DNA from: Haloarcula taiwanensis
GTDB lineage: Archaea > Halobacteriota > Halobacteria > Halobacteriales > Haloarculaceae
NCBI GenBank assembly: GCA_002844335.1
Contig: CP019154.1
Location: forward strand, 372,001 to 436,000
Direction of reading: 5' to 3'
Length of the DNA stretch: 64,000 bases
Position 1 is the first letter of the stretch; every line of letters starts with the position of its first letter. Shown one piece after another: positions 52,751 to 60,960 of this stretch. Below the pieces are notes generated by a model, which was given only the letters and a program-made list of their open reading frames with translations, was not told where the DNA came from and ran no database searches. The translations under genes were made by a program, and so were the position numbers.

Positions 52751-54745
52751 TCAGTCACCCTGGACTTTGGTTTCGATATCACTGACAACGTCAGGGTTTC
52801 GCAGCGTACTCGTATCGCCCAGTTCCTCGCCGTTCGCGATGTCTTCGAGCAGGCGGCGCATGATCTTCCCGGAGCGGGTCTTCGGCAACTCGGGCGTGAA
52901 GATGACTGCTTCCGGCCGAGCTATCGGCCCGATAGCGTCTTCGACACCGTCGATAATCGCACTGCGGAGTTCGTCGGTCTCTTCGTAGCCGTCCTCGGTG
53001 ATGACATAGGCGTACACCGCTTCGCCCTTGATATCGTGGTCGCCGCCGACGACGGCGGCCTCGGCGACGCCTTCGACGCCGACGATGGCACTCTCGATTT
53101 CCATCGTCCCGAGCCGGTGACCGGAGACGTTGATGACGTCGTCGACCCGTCCCAGTACGGTGATGTAGCCGTCCTCGTCGATTTTCGCGCCGTCTTCGGG
53201 GAAGTACACCCAGTCGTCGGAGTCGTCGCTGTCGGTGTCAGAGTACTCCGCCCAGTACTCGCTGATGAACCGTTCGTCGTTCTTGTACAGCGTCCGGAGC
53301 ATCCCGGGCCACGGCTTGTTAACTGTCAGGTAGCCGGCGCGGCCGGGTTCGACTTCGTCACCCTCAGTGTCGACGATGCGCACGTCGTTGCCCGGTAGCG
53401 GCGGGCCGGCTGACCCGGGTTTCATGTCCTTGATGCCGGGGAGTGTCGTTATCATCATGCCGCCGGTTTCAGTCTGCCACCAGGTGTCGACGACGGGACA
53501 CTCCTCGCCCCCGATGTGCTTGTAGTACCACTTCCAGGCGCGGGGGTTGATCGGCTCGCCGACCGTCCCCAGCAGGCGCAGGCTGGAGAGGTCGTGTTTC
53601 TCGGGGTACTCCTTACCCCACTTCATGAACGCGCGGATCGCCGTCGGTGCGGTGTACAGCTGGTCGGCCTCGTACTCCTCGACGATCTCCCAGAGGCGGT
53701 CCTTGTCGGGGTAGTCCGGCGTCCCCTCGTACATCATCGTCGTGGTCCCGAGCGCGAGCGGGCCGTAGACGATGTAGGAGTGGCCGGTAATCCAGCCGAT
53801 GTCGGCCGAGCAGAAGTACGTGTCTTCGGGTTTGATATCGAGCACCGCCTGCGAGGTCCAGGCCGCCCAGGCGAGGTAGCCGCCGGTGGAGTGTTTGACG
53901 CCTTTCGGCTTCCCGGTCGTCCCGGAGGTGTACATGAGAAAGAGCATGTCCTCGGCGTCGCGGTCGACCGGCTCGACAGTCGCGCCCTCGTTGTCGGCGA
54001 TGACGTCTTCGAAGGCGACCTGGTTGTCCGCGTAGTCGTGATCGAACTCGTCGCCGTCCATCAGGCGCTCGGCGACGATGGCGCGTTCGACCTCGTGGTC
54101 GACGCCACTCAGGCCCTCGTTGGCCTTGTCGAGGTGATCGAGCGGGTCGCCGCGGCGGTAGTAGCCGTCGCAGGTAACAAGATACTCAGAATCAGCGGAG
54201 TTCATCCGCGTCGCAAGCGCGTCCGCAGAGAAGCCGGCGAATACGACGGAGTGGGGCGCGCCGATGCGGGCACAGGCCAGCATGGCGATGGGGAGCTGCG
54301 GAATCATCGGCATGTACATCGTCACGACGTCGTCTTCGCCGACACCCATCTCACGCAGACCGGCCGCGAACTCGTTGACCTTCTGATGGAGTTCCTCGTA
54401 TGTGTAGGTGATATTGTCTTCTTCGACCGGCTCACCGACCCACTCGATAGCGGCCTCGTCGCCGCGCTCCTCAAGATGGCGGTCGAGGCAGTTGGCCGAG
54501 GCGTTTAGCGTCCCGTCCGTGAACCACTCGTAGAACGGCGGGTTCGAATCGTCGAGTACCTGATCGTACTCCTCCTCCCAGTCGAGAAGGTCGGCGGCAC
54601 CCTCCCAGCACTCCGGCCAGTTCTCTTCGAACTCGTCGTAGATACCCTCGTCCGTGACGTTCGCCTGCTCGACGAACGACTCCGGGGGCTCGAAAACCTC
54701 CTGCTCTTCGAGCCGTGCTTCGAGTTGGACATCTTCATCTGACAT
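52751..54745 (-). CDS. acs: acetyl-CoA synthetase, copy 1
   Basis: AMP-forming acetate activation. 664 residues. The adenylation signature YTSGTTGKPKGVKHS is near residue 274; the A10 lysine block PKTRSGKIMRRLL near residue 630 carries the catalytic and acetylatable lysine. Both are intact. 45 bases before the DUF4212 gene, in one operon with it. Confidence 0.96.
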   Translation of the reverse strand: MSDEDVQLEARLEEQEVFEPPESFVEQANVTDEGIYDEFEENWPECWEGAADLLDWEEEYDQVLDDSNPPFYEWFTDGTLNASANCLDRHLEERGDEAAIEWVGEPVEEDNITYTYEELHQKVNEFAAGLREMGVGEDDVVTMYMPMIPQLPIAMLACARIGAPHSVVFAGFSADALATRMNSADSEYLVTCDGYYRRGDPLDHLDKANEGLSGVDHEVERAIVAERLMDGDEFDHDYADNQVAFEDVIADNEGATVEPVDRDAEDMLFLMYTSGTTGKPKGVKHSTGGYLAWAAWTSQAVLDIKPEDTYFCSADIGWITGHSYIVYGPLALGTTTMMYEGTPDYPDKDRLWEIVEEYEADQLYTAPTAIRAFMKWGKEYPEKHDLSSLRLLGTVGEPINPRAWKWYYKHIGGEECPVVDTWWQTETGGMMITTLPGIKDMKPGSAGPPLPGNDVRIVDTEGDEVEPGRAGYLTVNKPWPGMLRTLYKNDERFISEYWAEYSDTDSDDSDDWVYFPEDGAKIDEDGYITVLGRVDDVINVSGHRLGTMEIESAIVGVEGVAEAAVVGGDHDIKGEAVYAYVITEDGYEETDELRSAIIDGVEDAIGPIARPEAVIFTPELPKTRSGKIMRRLLEDIANGEELGDTSTLRNPDVVSDIETKVQGD

Positions 54746-54773
54746 GGTCTATCATCGATATTTCACAGCGGCC

Positions 54774-54780
54774 ATATAAA
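54774..54780 (-). promoter_or_regulatory. TATA box of acs copy 1
   Basis: TTTATAT on the minus strand, about 30-35 bases before the ATG at 54745, after a C-rich BRE-like stretch. It gives the symporter operon a promoter separate from the regulator gene. Confidence 0.65.
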
Positions 54781-54815
54781 CGGGGGGTCTAACTACGATA
54801 ACATGAAACAGGGTT

Positions 54816-56507
54816 TCAGTTGTCGGCCGGCTGTCGCGGCTCGGTCGGCCGCTCGTCGAAAAACGCGGTCAGAACCTTCTGCTGGGCCTTTCTGAGGTGA
54901 TTGTGCAGCGTCGGCGACGAGATATCCAGCGAGTCCGCTAGCTCCTCGGCAGTTGAGCCGCGGGGCCACTCGAAATAGCCGCTGTGGTAGGCCGCCTGCA
55001 GGACGGTCTCTTGCCGGTCTGACAGAGTGTCGGTCAGCCGGTCGCGGAATCCGGTGTCCGTCTCCGCCGGCCGTTCCGTCTCTCGCTTCGCTGCCAACGA
55101 TGTCTCTGGATAGGCGTCGGTGACAGCGTTGACTGTTGGTCTGATATCGGCCTCGCTGGGAAGCTCGACTGCGATGGTCGCGACCCCGCCGGTGGCTGTC
55201 ACAGAGCGAACCCGGCCACCGCTTTCGACGAGCTGGAGTGCTGGCGTGTCGGTGACCACGACTTCCAGTAGTACGCCGTCGCTGTGCTCTTCGAGGAGTC
55301 TGGCGTCGGCCACGCCGTCGTCCTCGTCCGCATATGAGAGGATCGCGTCGGCCGAGGCGCCTTCGACCATCAGGTAGTACAGCAGCGACTGGCCCGCAAC
55401 GGGAACGACCCCGGACAGTTCGACCGTACACTGTAATGCCCCGGATACCCCGGCGGTAAAGGTCCGCTCGTCCGCACAGTGGAACTCTAACTCGGTCACC
55501 GTGTCAGCAAGCAGGAGGCGTTTGCGCTCGGCGGCGATCTGTGCGTGCCCGACCTGCACACCGAGCGCGGACAGTACGGCACGTTCGGTATCAGTTAGAC
55601 CCCCATCCGCTGCGACTCCGACGACACCGGAGATGGTGTCTTCCCTGACGAGTGGCACCAGCGCGACCGATCCACTGTCGTCGTCGACGAGACGAACCTC
55701 ACCCACGTCGAGCAGACCAGTGACTGACTCGATGTGGGTGTCGATCTGCTGCTCGACAGCCGTTTCCGAGATTTCTGCCGTCGTGTGCGGTGTCAGTCCG
55801 TCACCGGTCCGTTCGGCGAGCCAGGCGAACTCGAAGCCCGCTCCTTCTGTCAGGTGGTCACAGACTGTTGTCGCAATTCCCTCACCGGTCGCGGCGACCG
55901 CAAGCGCCTCGCTGACCGCCGTAACCCAGTCGACCGGTCGCTGTGGCCCGCTCGGAGCCGCCCGCTCGCCGGACTCACCCACGGCTGCGACGATGGTTTC
56001 GCGGTCCGGTTCGTCAAGCAAGGGGTCCAGTCGGTCGAGTCGGTCCCAGCCGCCGAGCGCACAGACGACGTCCGGCGCGACGCCGTCGTCCAGCAAGCTC
56101 GCCGCGAACCGCCACCGGAGGTCACGCGAGGAAACGTCTTTCAGGTGCGGTGTCGTCTCGGCGGCTCGGTCGGCTACTTCGCTGACGAGCATCTGGAGCC
56201 GACGTGCGGAGACGGAAAACAGTGGCTCGTCGTCGGCCGCTCCAGCCGCGTTTGCGTATTTTCGCATATCGTGTTCGACTGAGTCTGGAAGATAGGTCTC
56301 GCGGACCACCTCACCGCTTTCCCGAACAGCAAGCAGGCGATGCCCATCGAATTCGGTGATGTCGGCTAGCCGTACAGCGGTCATCTCTGCCGGGCGGAGC
56401 CCGATCTCTGCGCCGAGTCGGAGCACGAGGTCGGACCGGTGTGTCTCGGCCGCGCGTCGAAGCTGTTCGTACCCCCGCTCGCCGATGGGATCAGTTGCGC
56501 CGTCCAT
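54816..56507 (-). CDS. Bat-type regulator with N-terminal dead recombinase domain
   Basis: A 563-residue cytoplasmic regulator. Residues 1-165 follow the tyrosine-recombinase fold: GLRPAEM keeps the first catalytic Arg (38); SSRDLRWRF keeps the second Arg (131) but has Arg at the usual His; LGGW supplies the His/Trp position; and no Tyr follows in the next 20 residues, so cleavage is ruled out. Residues about 195-335 are GAF-like and about 340-495 match the BAT association domain. The last 55 (LSDRQETVLQAAYHSGYFEWPRG, given in outline) are the HTH_10 domain with the GYFxxPR turn. It sits between two acs genes, its likely targets. Confidence 0.87.
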   Translation of the reverse strand: MDGATDPIGERGYEQLRRAAETHRSDLVLRLGAEIGLRPAEMTAVRLADITEFDGHRLLAVRESGEVVRETYLPDSVEHDMRKYANAAGAADDEPLFSVSARRLQMLVSEVADRAAETTPHLKDVSSRDLRWRFAASLLDDGVAPDVVCALGGWDRLDRLDPLLDEPDRETIVAAVGESGERAAPSGPQRPVDWVTAVSEALAVAATGEGIATTVCDHLTEGAGFEFAWLAERTGDGLTPHTTAEISETAVEQQIDTHIESVTGLLDVGEVRLVDDDSGSVALVPLVREDTISGVVGVAADGGLTDTERAVLSALGVQVGHAQIAAERKRLLLADTVTELEFHCADERTFTAGVSGALQCTVELSGVVPVAGQSLLYYLMVEGASADAILSYADEDDGVADARLLEEHSDGVLLEVVVTDTPALQLVESGGRVRSVTATGGVATIAVELPSEADIRPTVNAVTDAYPETSLAAKRETERPAETDTGFRDRLTDTLSDRQETVLQAAYHSGYFEWPRGSTAEELADSLDISSPTLHNHLRKAQQKVLTAFFDERPTEPRQPADN

Positions 56508-56532
56508 CTATTTCGGAAAGTCGAAGAATATC

Positions 56533-56540
56533 GAAATAAG
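56533..56540 (-). promoter_or_regulatory. TATA element of the regulator gene
   Basis: CTTATTTC on the minus strand, 26-33 bases before the ATG at 56507. The gap 56508-56646 is otherwise AT-rich, with AATATCGAA at 56527 and again at 56624. Confidence 0.5.
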
Positions 56541-56646
56541 CATTACGACCAAGGCGCGGCTGTCTGCGAGAAGAGCGAAGCGAAGGGGCTGTGAACGACG
56601 ACGCTGGTACGAGAATTTTCGCAAATATCGAAGAAGACGAAACAGC

Positions 56647-58590
56647 TTATTTCTGTCTCGTCGTCGACTGGATTTCACCGAGGATTTCGGGGTTACGCAG
56701 CGCGCTGGTATCGCCCAGTTCCTCATCGTTCGCCACTGCGGTCAGCAGGCGGCGCATAACCTTACCCGAGCGCGTCTTCGGCAGGTCGGGCGTGAACACG
56801 ATTTCTTTGGGGCGGGCGATACCGCCGATAGCATTGACGATAGCGTCTTCGATGGCTGCCCGGAGTTCACTCTCGGCGTAACCGTTCTCCGGGGAAGCGA
56901 ACGCGTACACTGCCGTTCCGGTCGTCTCGTCGTCGGCACCAACGACGGCGGCTTCTGCGACGCCCGTGACGCCGGCGACCGTCGACTCAAGTTCCTTGGT
57001 GCTGAACCGCCGGCCAGCGACGTTAATCGCGTCGTCAATCCGGCCGAGGAACGTGATGTAGCCGTCATCGTCGACCGAGACGCTGTCTTCGGGGTAGTAC
57101 CGCCACTCCTCGACGCTGTCTGGGACACTGCCCCAGCCCGTCCCATCGAGCAGCGCGCGCGGCATTCCGGGCCAGGGGCGCGTCACGACGAGCTCGCCGG
57201 CCGAATGAGGCTCGGCCGCCGCACCTGAACGGTCGACGACGGATGCTTCGATTCCCGGCAGCGGCCGTCCCGCGGCTCCGGGTTTCATCTCGTCGACGCC
57301 GGGCAGCGTCGATACGAGTATCGCGCCAGTCTCGGTCTGCCACCAGGTGTCGACGATGGGGCACTCGCCGCCGCCGATGTGTTCGCGGTACCACTCCCAG
57401 GCGCTCGCGTCCATCGGTTCACCGACGGTACCCAGCAGCCGCAGGCTGGAGAGGTCGTGCTTGGCGGGGTACTCTTCGCCCCACTTCATGAACGCTCGAA
57501 CAGCCGTCGGTGCGGTGTAGAACACGTCGACGGCGTACTTTTCGATAAGTTCCCACAGCTGATCTTTTTTCGGGTGGTCCGCTGTGCCGTTGTACAGTAC
57601 CGTCGTCGTCCCGAGTGCGAGCGGCCCGTAAACGATGTAGGAGTGACCGGTGATCCAGCCGATGTCGGCCGAACACCAGTAGGTGTCCTCTGGCTTTATA
57701 TCAAGCACTGACTGGGCGGTCCAGGCGACGTGTGCGAGATATCCGCCGGTCGTGTGCGTGACGGCTTTCGGCTGGCCGGTCGTCCCCGACGTGTAGATAC
57801 GAAAGAGCGGATCGTCCGCCGCCCGCGAGACGGGTTCGATTTCGGCCCCCTCGTGTGCTGCCAGCAGGTCGTGATAGTCGTCGTAGTCCGCGCCCAGGTG
57901 CACGTCACGGCCCAGTCGGTCAAGCACCACGACCGACACGTCGTGGTCGACGGCGATGCGCGCGTTATCGGCCTTGTTCTTTTGTGCGACGGCGCTACCG
58001 CGGCGGTAGTAGCCGTCGCAGGTGATGAGGTACTCCGACTCGGCCCGCTCCATCCGCGTCGCAAGCGCGTCCGCAGAGAAACCGGCGAAGACGACGTTGT
58101 GTGGCACACCAAGGCGTGCACAGGCCAGCATCGCGACCGGGAGTTCGGGCACCATCGGCAGGTACAGCGTCACCACGTCGTCCGGGCTGACACCGTGTTC
58201 GCGTAGCGCTGCGGCGAAGGCGTTGACTTCTCGGTACAGTTCGAGGTATGTGTAGGTGCGGGACTCGCCAAGGTGGCCCTCCCAGACCAGCGCGAGCTGG
58301 TTCTTCCGCTCGGGTAGATGCCGGTCGAGGCAATTGTAGGCGGCGTTTAATCGGCCACCGGGGAACCATTCGAACGGTGGGCCGTCCGTTCCATGGAGTA
58401 CTGTCTCGAACGGCTCCTCCCAGTCGAGCAACTCAGCGGCCTCGCGCCAGCAATCGGGCCACTCCCGCTCGAAGCGGTCGTAGACAACTGAGTCTGTCAC
58501 GTTCGCCTGTTCGACGAACCAGTCCGGTGGTTCGACTGTCTCTCGCCCCGGCTGGGACTGACCCCGATCCGGTTCGTCACCCCGTGTCAT
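56647..58590 (-). CDS. acs: acetyl-CoA synthetase, copy 2
   Basis: A second AMP-forming acetyl-CoA or short-chain acyl-CoA synthetase, 647 residues from ATG 58590. YTSGTTGQPKAVTHT and PKTRSGKVMRRLL are intact. It is close in length and order of motifs to copy 1 but clearly diverged, so it is probably an old paralogue with a related substrate (acetate or propionate). First gene of the minus-strand run. Confidence 0.94.
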   Translation of the reverse strand: MTRGDEPDRGQSQPGRETVEPPDWFVEQANVTDSVVYDRFEREWPDCWREAAELLDWEEPFETVLHGTDGPPFEWFPGGRLNAAYNCLDRHLPERKNQLALVWEGHLGESRTYTYLELYREVNAFAAALREHGVSPDDVVTLYLPMVPELPVAMLACARLGVPHNVVFAGFSADALATRMERAESEYLITCDGYYRRGSAVAQKNKADNARIAVDHDVSVVVLDRLGRDVHLGADYDDYHDLLAAHEGAEIEPVSRAADDPLFRIYTSGTTGQPKAVTHTTGGYLAHVAWTAQSVLDIKPEDTYWCSADIGWITGHSYIVYGPLALGTTTVLYNGTADHPKKDQLWELIEKYAVDVFYTAPTAVRAFMKWGEEYPAKHDLSSLRLLGTVGEPMDASAWEWYREHIGGGECPIVDTWWQTETGAILVSTLPGVDEMKPGAAGRPLPGIEASVVDRSGAAAEPHSAGELVVTRPWPGMPRALLDGTGWGSVPDSVEEWRYYPEDSVSVDDDGYITFLGRIDDAINVAGRRFSTKELESTVAGVTGVAEAAVVGADDETTGTAVYAFASPENGYAESELRAAIEDAIVNAIGGIARPKEIVFTPDLPKTRSGKVMRRLLTAVANDEELGDTSALRNPEILGEIQSTTRQK

Positions 58591-58614
58591 CAGTTGACAG
58601 TATACCGCCGCACG

Positions 58615-58625
58615 CAAAAAATATC
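58615..58625 (-). promoter_or_regulatory. TATA region of acs copy 2
   Basis: GGATATTTTTT on the minus strand, 25-35 bases before ATG 58590, for a leaderless transcript. A 14-base palindrome lies immediately upstream of it. Confidence 0.65.
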
Positions 58626-58631
58626 CTATCT

Positions 58632-58645
58632 AATTGTGCACAATT
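58632..58645. promoter_or_regulatory. perfect 14-base palindrome upstream of acs copy 2
   Basis: AATTGTGCACAATT lies about 40-55 bases before the predicted transcript start of acs copy 2, where haloarchaeal activators bind. The CheF copy 2 gene is divergent and starts 110 bases further on, so the site could serve both. Confidence 0.55.
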
Positions 58646-58755
58646 CCGCTATGAGCGACTCGCCAGTGCAGTTGGCCGTTCTCAGTTTCGACACTGGCGA
58701 CGGAAGTTATATTGAGTCCTGCGGACAACGGAGGTACGAGAGGCCGGTACGGGGC

Positions 58756-59616
58756 ATGAGCGACACCGAAAAGAAGATCGCCGATACAAAAGGACAGTTC
58801 CTTCAGGCGGTCTCACAGGGCCAGCGCCTCACCGACGCCGAGTGGCGAAACTGTCGCATCGTCCTCACCACCGAGCGAGTCGCCCTGCTGGGCGACGACA
58901 AGCGACAGATTTCACTGACCGATATCGACCGTATCGCCGACCGGTTCGACGTGAACCAGCAGAGCGCCGGCGTCTCCGATTACGTCGCGCTCTACGTCGG
59001 CGAGGATGTCATCCTCGTGTCGGCATCGGACCACGAGGCGTTCGAAACTGACTTCTACCGGGCGAGTCTCGACGGCGCAATCGTGCTGGTCCAGCACCCC
59101 GCGCTCAAAGGCGGCGTCGTCCAGTCCGCCGAGTGGACGAAAGGCCGGCTGAAAGTCGGCGACGAGGCGCTAAAGCTCGCGATGGCCGATGGGCAGGCCG
59201 TCGTCGTCGACCGCGCCGATATCGGTGATCTCGCTGTCGAAGAGAAGCAGGTCAGCGGCGAGGAGCGGACAGTCATTCAGGTCGAGCACAGCGAGGACGA
59301 CATCAGCGTCGAAACACACCTCGCGGGTGAGGAGTTCCACGCCACTGTCCTCCGGACGATGCTCGAAGAAAGCGCCGAACAGAACCAGGCTGATCTGGAC
59401 CTGAGCTCGACGGAGAAACGGGTAATCATGGCACTTCACTCCGGCGTATCGCCGTTTGACATCCCCAACTTCGTCGGTATCGATGTCGACAAGACCGAGG
59501 AGATTTTCGACCGGCTGATTGAACTCGACGTAATAAGCGTGCTCCGGGAACGGACCGAAGTGAATCTGACGACGAAGGGGCGTCGCGTCGCCGGCGAGCG
59601 GATGGGCGAGCAGTAG
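58756..59616 (+). CDS. CheF-family chemotaxis protein, copy 2
   Basis: A 286-residue CheF homologue starting MSDTEKKIADTKGQFLQ. It matches copy 1 in the N-terminal beta region (CRIVLTTERVALLGDD) and the C-terminal winged helix (EKRVIMALHSGVSPFDIPNF). It keeps DVNQQSAGVSDYVALYVG, given in outline, which is closer to canonical CheF than copy 1. Divergent from acs copy 2. No che genes nearby. Confidence 0.86.
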   Translation: MSDTEKKIADTKGQFLQAVSQGQRLTDAEWRNCRIVLTTERVALLGDDKRQISLTDIDRIADRFDVNQQSAGVSDYVALYVGEDVILVSASDHEAFETDFYRASLDGAIVLVQHPALKGGVVQSAEWTKGRLKVGDEALKLAMADGQAVVVDRADIGDLAVEEKQVSGEERTVIQVEHSEDDISVETHLAGEEFHATVLRTMLEESAEQNQADLDLSSTEKRVIMALHSGVSPFDIPNFVGIDVDKTEEIFDRLIELDVISVLRERTEVNLTTKGRRVAGERMGEQ

Positions 59617-59737
59617 TCCGCAGCTCTGGACTGAGTTGATACCGCTAGATGTCACAGCCGCCTGATACGTTTGATTTTCCCACCGCAATCTGGACATGCG
59701 TGGCAAGTAGACACCGACGAATCTCGGTAAGGCCGCC

Positions 59738-59745
59738 ATATTGAA
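59738..59745 (+). promoter_or_regulatory. TATA element of the glmU/glmS operon
   Basis: ATATTGAA lies 25-32 bases before the ATG at 59770, fitting a leaderless operon transcript. Confidence 0.55.
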
Positions 59746-59769
59746 GCCCCTCCTCCGTCTGCAACAGGT

Positions 59770-60960
59770 ATGCACATCGATACGGCTGTGGTCCTCGCTG
59801 CGGGTGAGGGAACTCGCCTCCGGCCGTTGACGCGAAACCGGCCAAAACCAATGCTGCCGGCCGCAAACCGGCCGATTCTCGAACACGTCTTCGACGCGCT
59901 GGTCGAGGCGGGCATCGAGAAACTGGTTGTCGTCGTCGGCTACAAGCGCGACCGCGTTCAGGACCACTTCGGTCCGACGTACCGTGGCGTTCCGATTTCC
60001 TACGTGAGCCAGACAAAACAGTTGGGTAGCGGGCACGCACTCCTCCAGGCACGAAGCGTTGTCGACGGCCCGGTTCTGGTGATGAACGGTGACCGTCTCG
60101 TCGACGCGGCCACTATCGAGGCGGTAGACTCCTCCTATGCAGAGACTGCGCACACGAGCATCGCTGTGGTTGAACGGCAGGACACCAGTCGGTACGGTGC
60201 TGTCGAGGTACAGGACGGTGACATCGTCGACATCGTCGAAAAGCCACAGCACGACGAGTTCAGGCTCATCAACGGCGGCGTGTACGCCTTCGACGGTGAT
60301 ATTTTCGAAGCGATCGACGAAACGACGCGCCACGCCGGCGAACTGGCACTGACCGACACAATCGAACTCCTGCTGGGATCTGACCGTGTCCGCGCGGTCG
60401 AGGTCGACGGGATGTGGGTCGACGCGACATACCCATGGGACCTGTTGACCGTTGCCCGCGAGGTGCTGGCGCGGGGGCGGGTCGTCGAATCGGCCCGCGA
60501 CGAGCAGGTCTGGGTCGACAACTCCGCACGTGTCCACGACGAGGCGACTCTCCAGTCGCCGGCCGTCATCGGCCCGGACTGTGAGATCGGTCCGGACGCT
60601 GTCATCGGTCCGAATGTCGCACTCGGACGCAACGTCACTATCGGGGCCAACAGCGTCATCCAGCACACTGTCCTCGACGCAGACACGCGTGTCGACCCGA
60701 GCTCGACTCTCGTCGATACTGTCACCGGTCAGGACGTGAATCTCGGCGTCAACACAGTTGTCCCCGGCGGCCCGGCTGACGTTCAGGTCGGTACAGCGGT
60801 GTTCGAGGACCAGCGACTGGGCGCTGTTATCGCCGACCGTGCCGTCGCACTCGGTGACGTGAGTTTCGTCCCCGGGTCGCTTGTGGGCCCCAACGCTCGG
60901 CTCGCCACCGGCGTCACAGTCGACGGAACTGTCCGCGAAGACGCGGAGGTGGTCCGCTGA
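59770..60960 (+). CDS. bifunctional sugar-1-phosphate nucleotidylyltransferase (GlmU-like)
   Basis: A 396-residue enzyme. The N-terminal nucleotidyltransferase domain has AAGEGTRLRPLTRNRPKPML (residues about 10-29) and VMNGDRLVDA near residue 105. The C-terminal left-handed beta helix has hexapeptide repeats (VIGPDCEIGPDAVIGPNVAL). This layout is that of archaeal GlmU-type enzymes that acetylate glucosamine 1-phosphate and make UDP-GlcNAc. Coupling to glmS (TGATG overlap) supports this over a dTDP-glucose role. Confidence 0.9.
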   Translation: MHIDTAVVLAAGEGTRLRPLTRNRPKPMLPAANRPILEHVFDALVEAGIEKLVVVVGYKRDRVQDHFGPTYRGVPISYVSQTKQLGSGHALLQARSVVDGPVLVMNGDRLVDAATIEAVDSSYAETAHTSIAVVERQDTSRYGAVEVQDGDIVDIVEKPQHDEFRLINGGVYAFDGDIFEAIDETTRHAGELALTDTIELLLGSDRVRAVEVDGMWVDATYPWDLLTVAREVLARGRVVESARDEQVWVDNSARVHDEATLQSPAVIGPDCEIGPDAVIGPNVALGRNVTIGANSVIQHTVLDADTRVDPSSTLVDTVTGQDVNLGVNTVVPGGPADVQVGTAVFEDQRLGAVIADRAVALGDVSFVPGSLVGPNARLATGVTVDGTVREDAEVVR

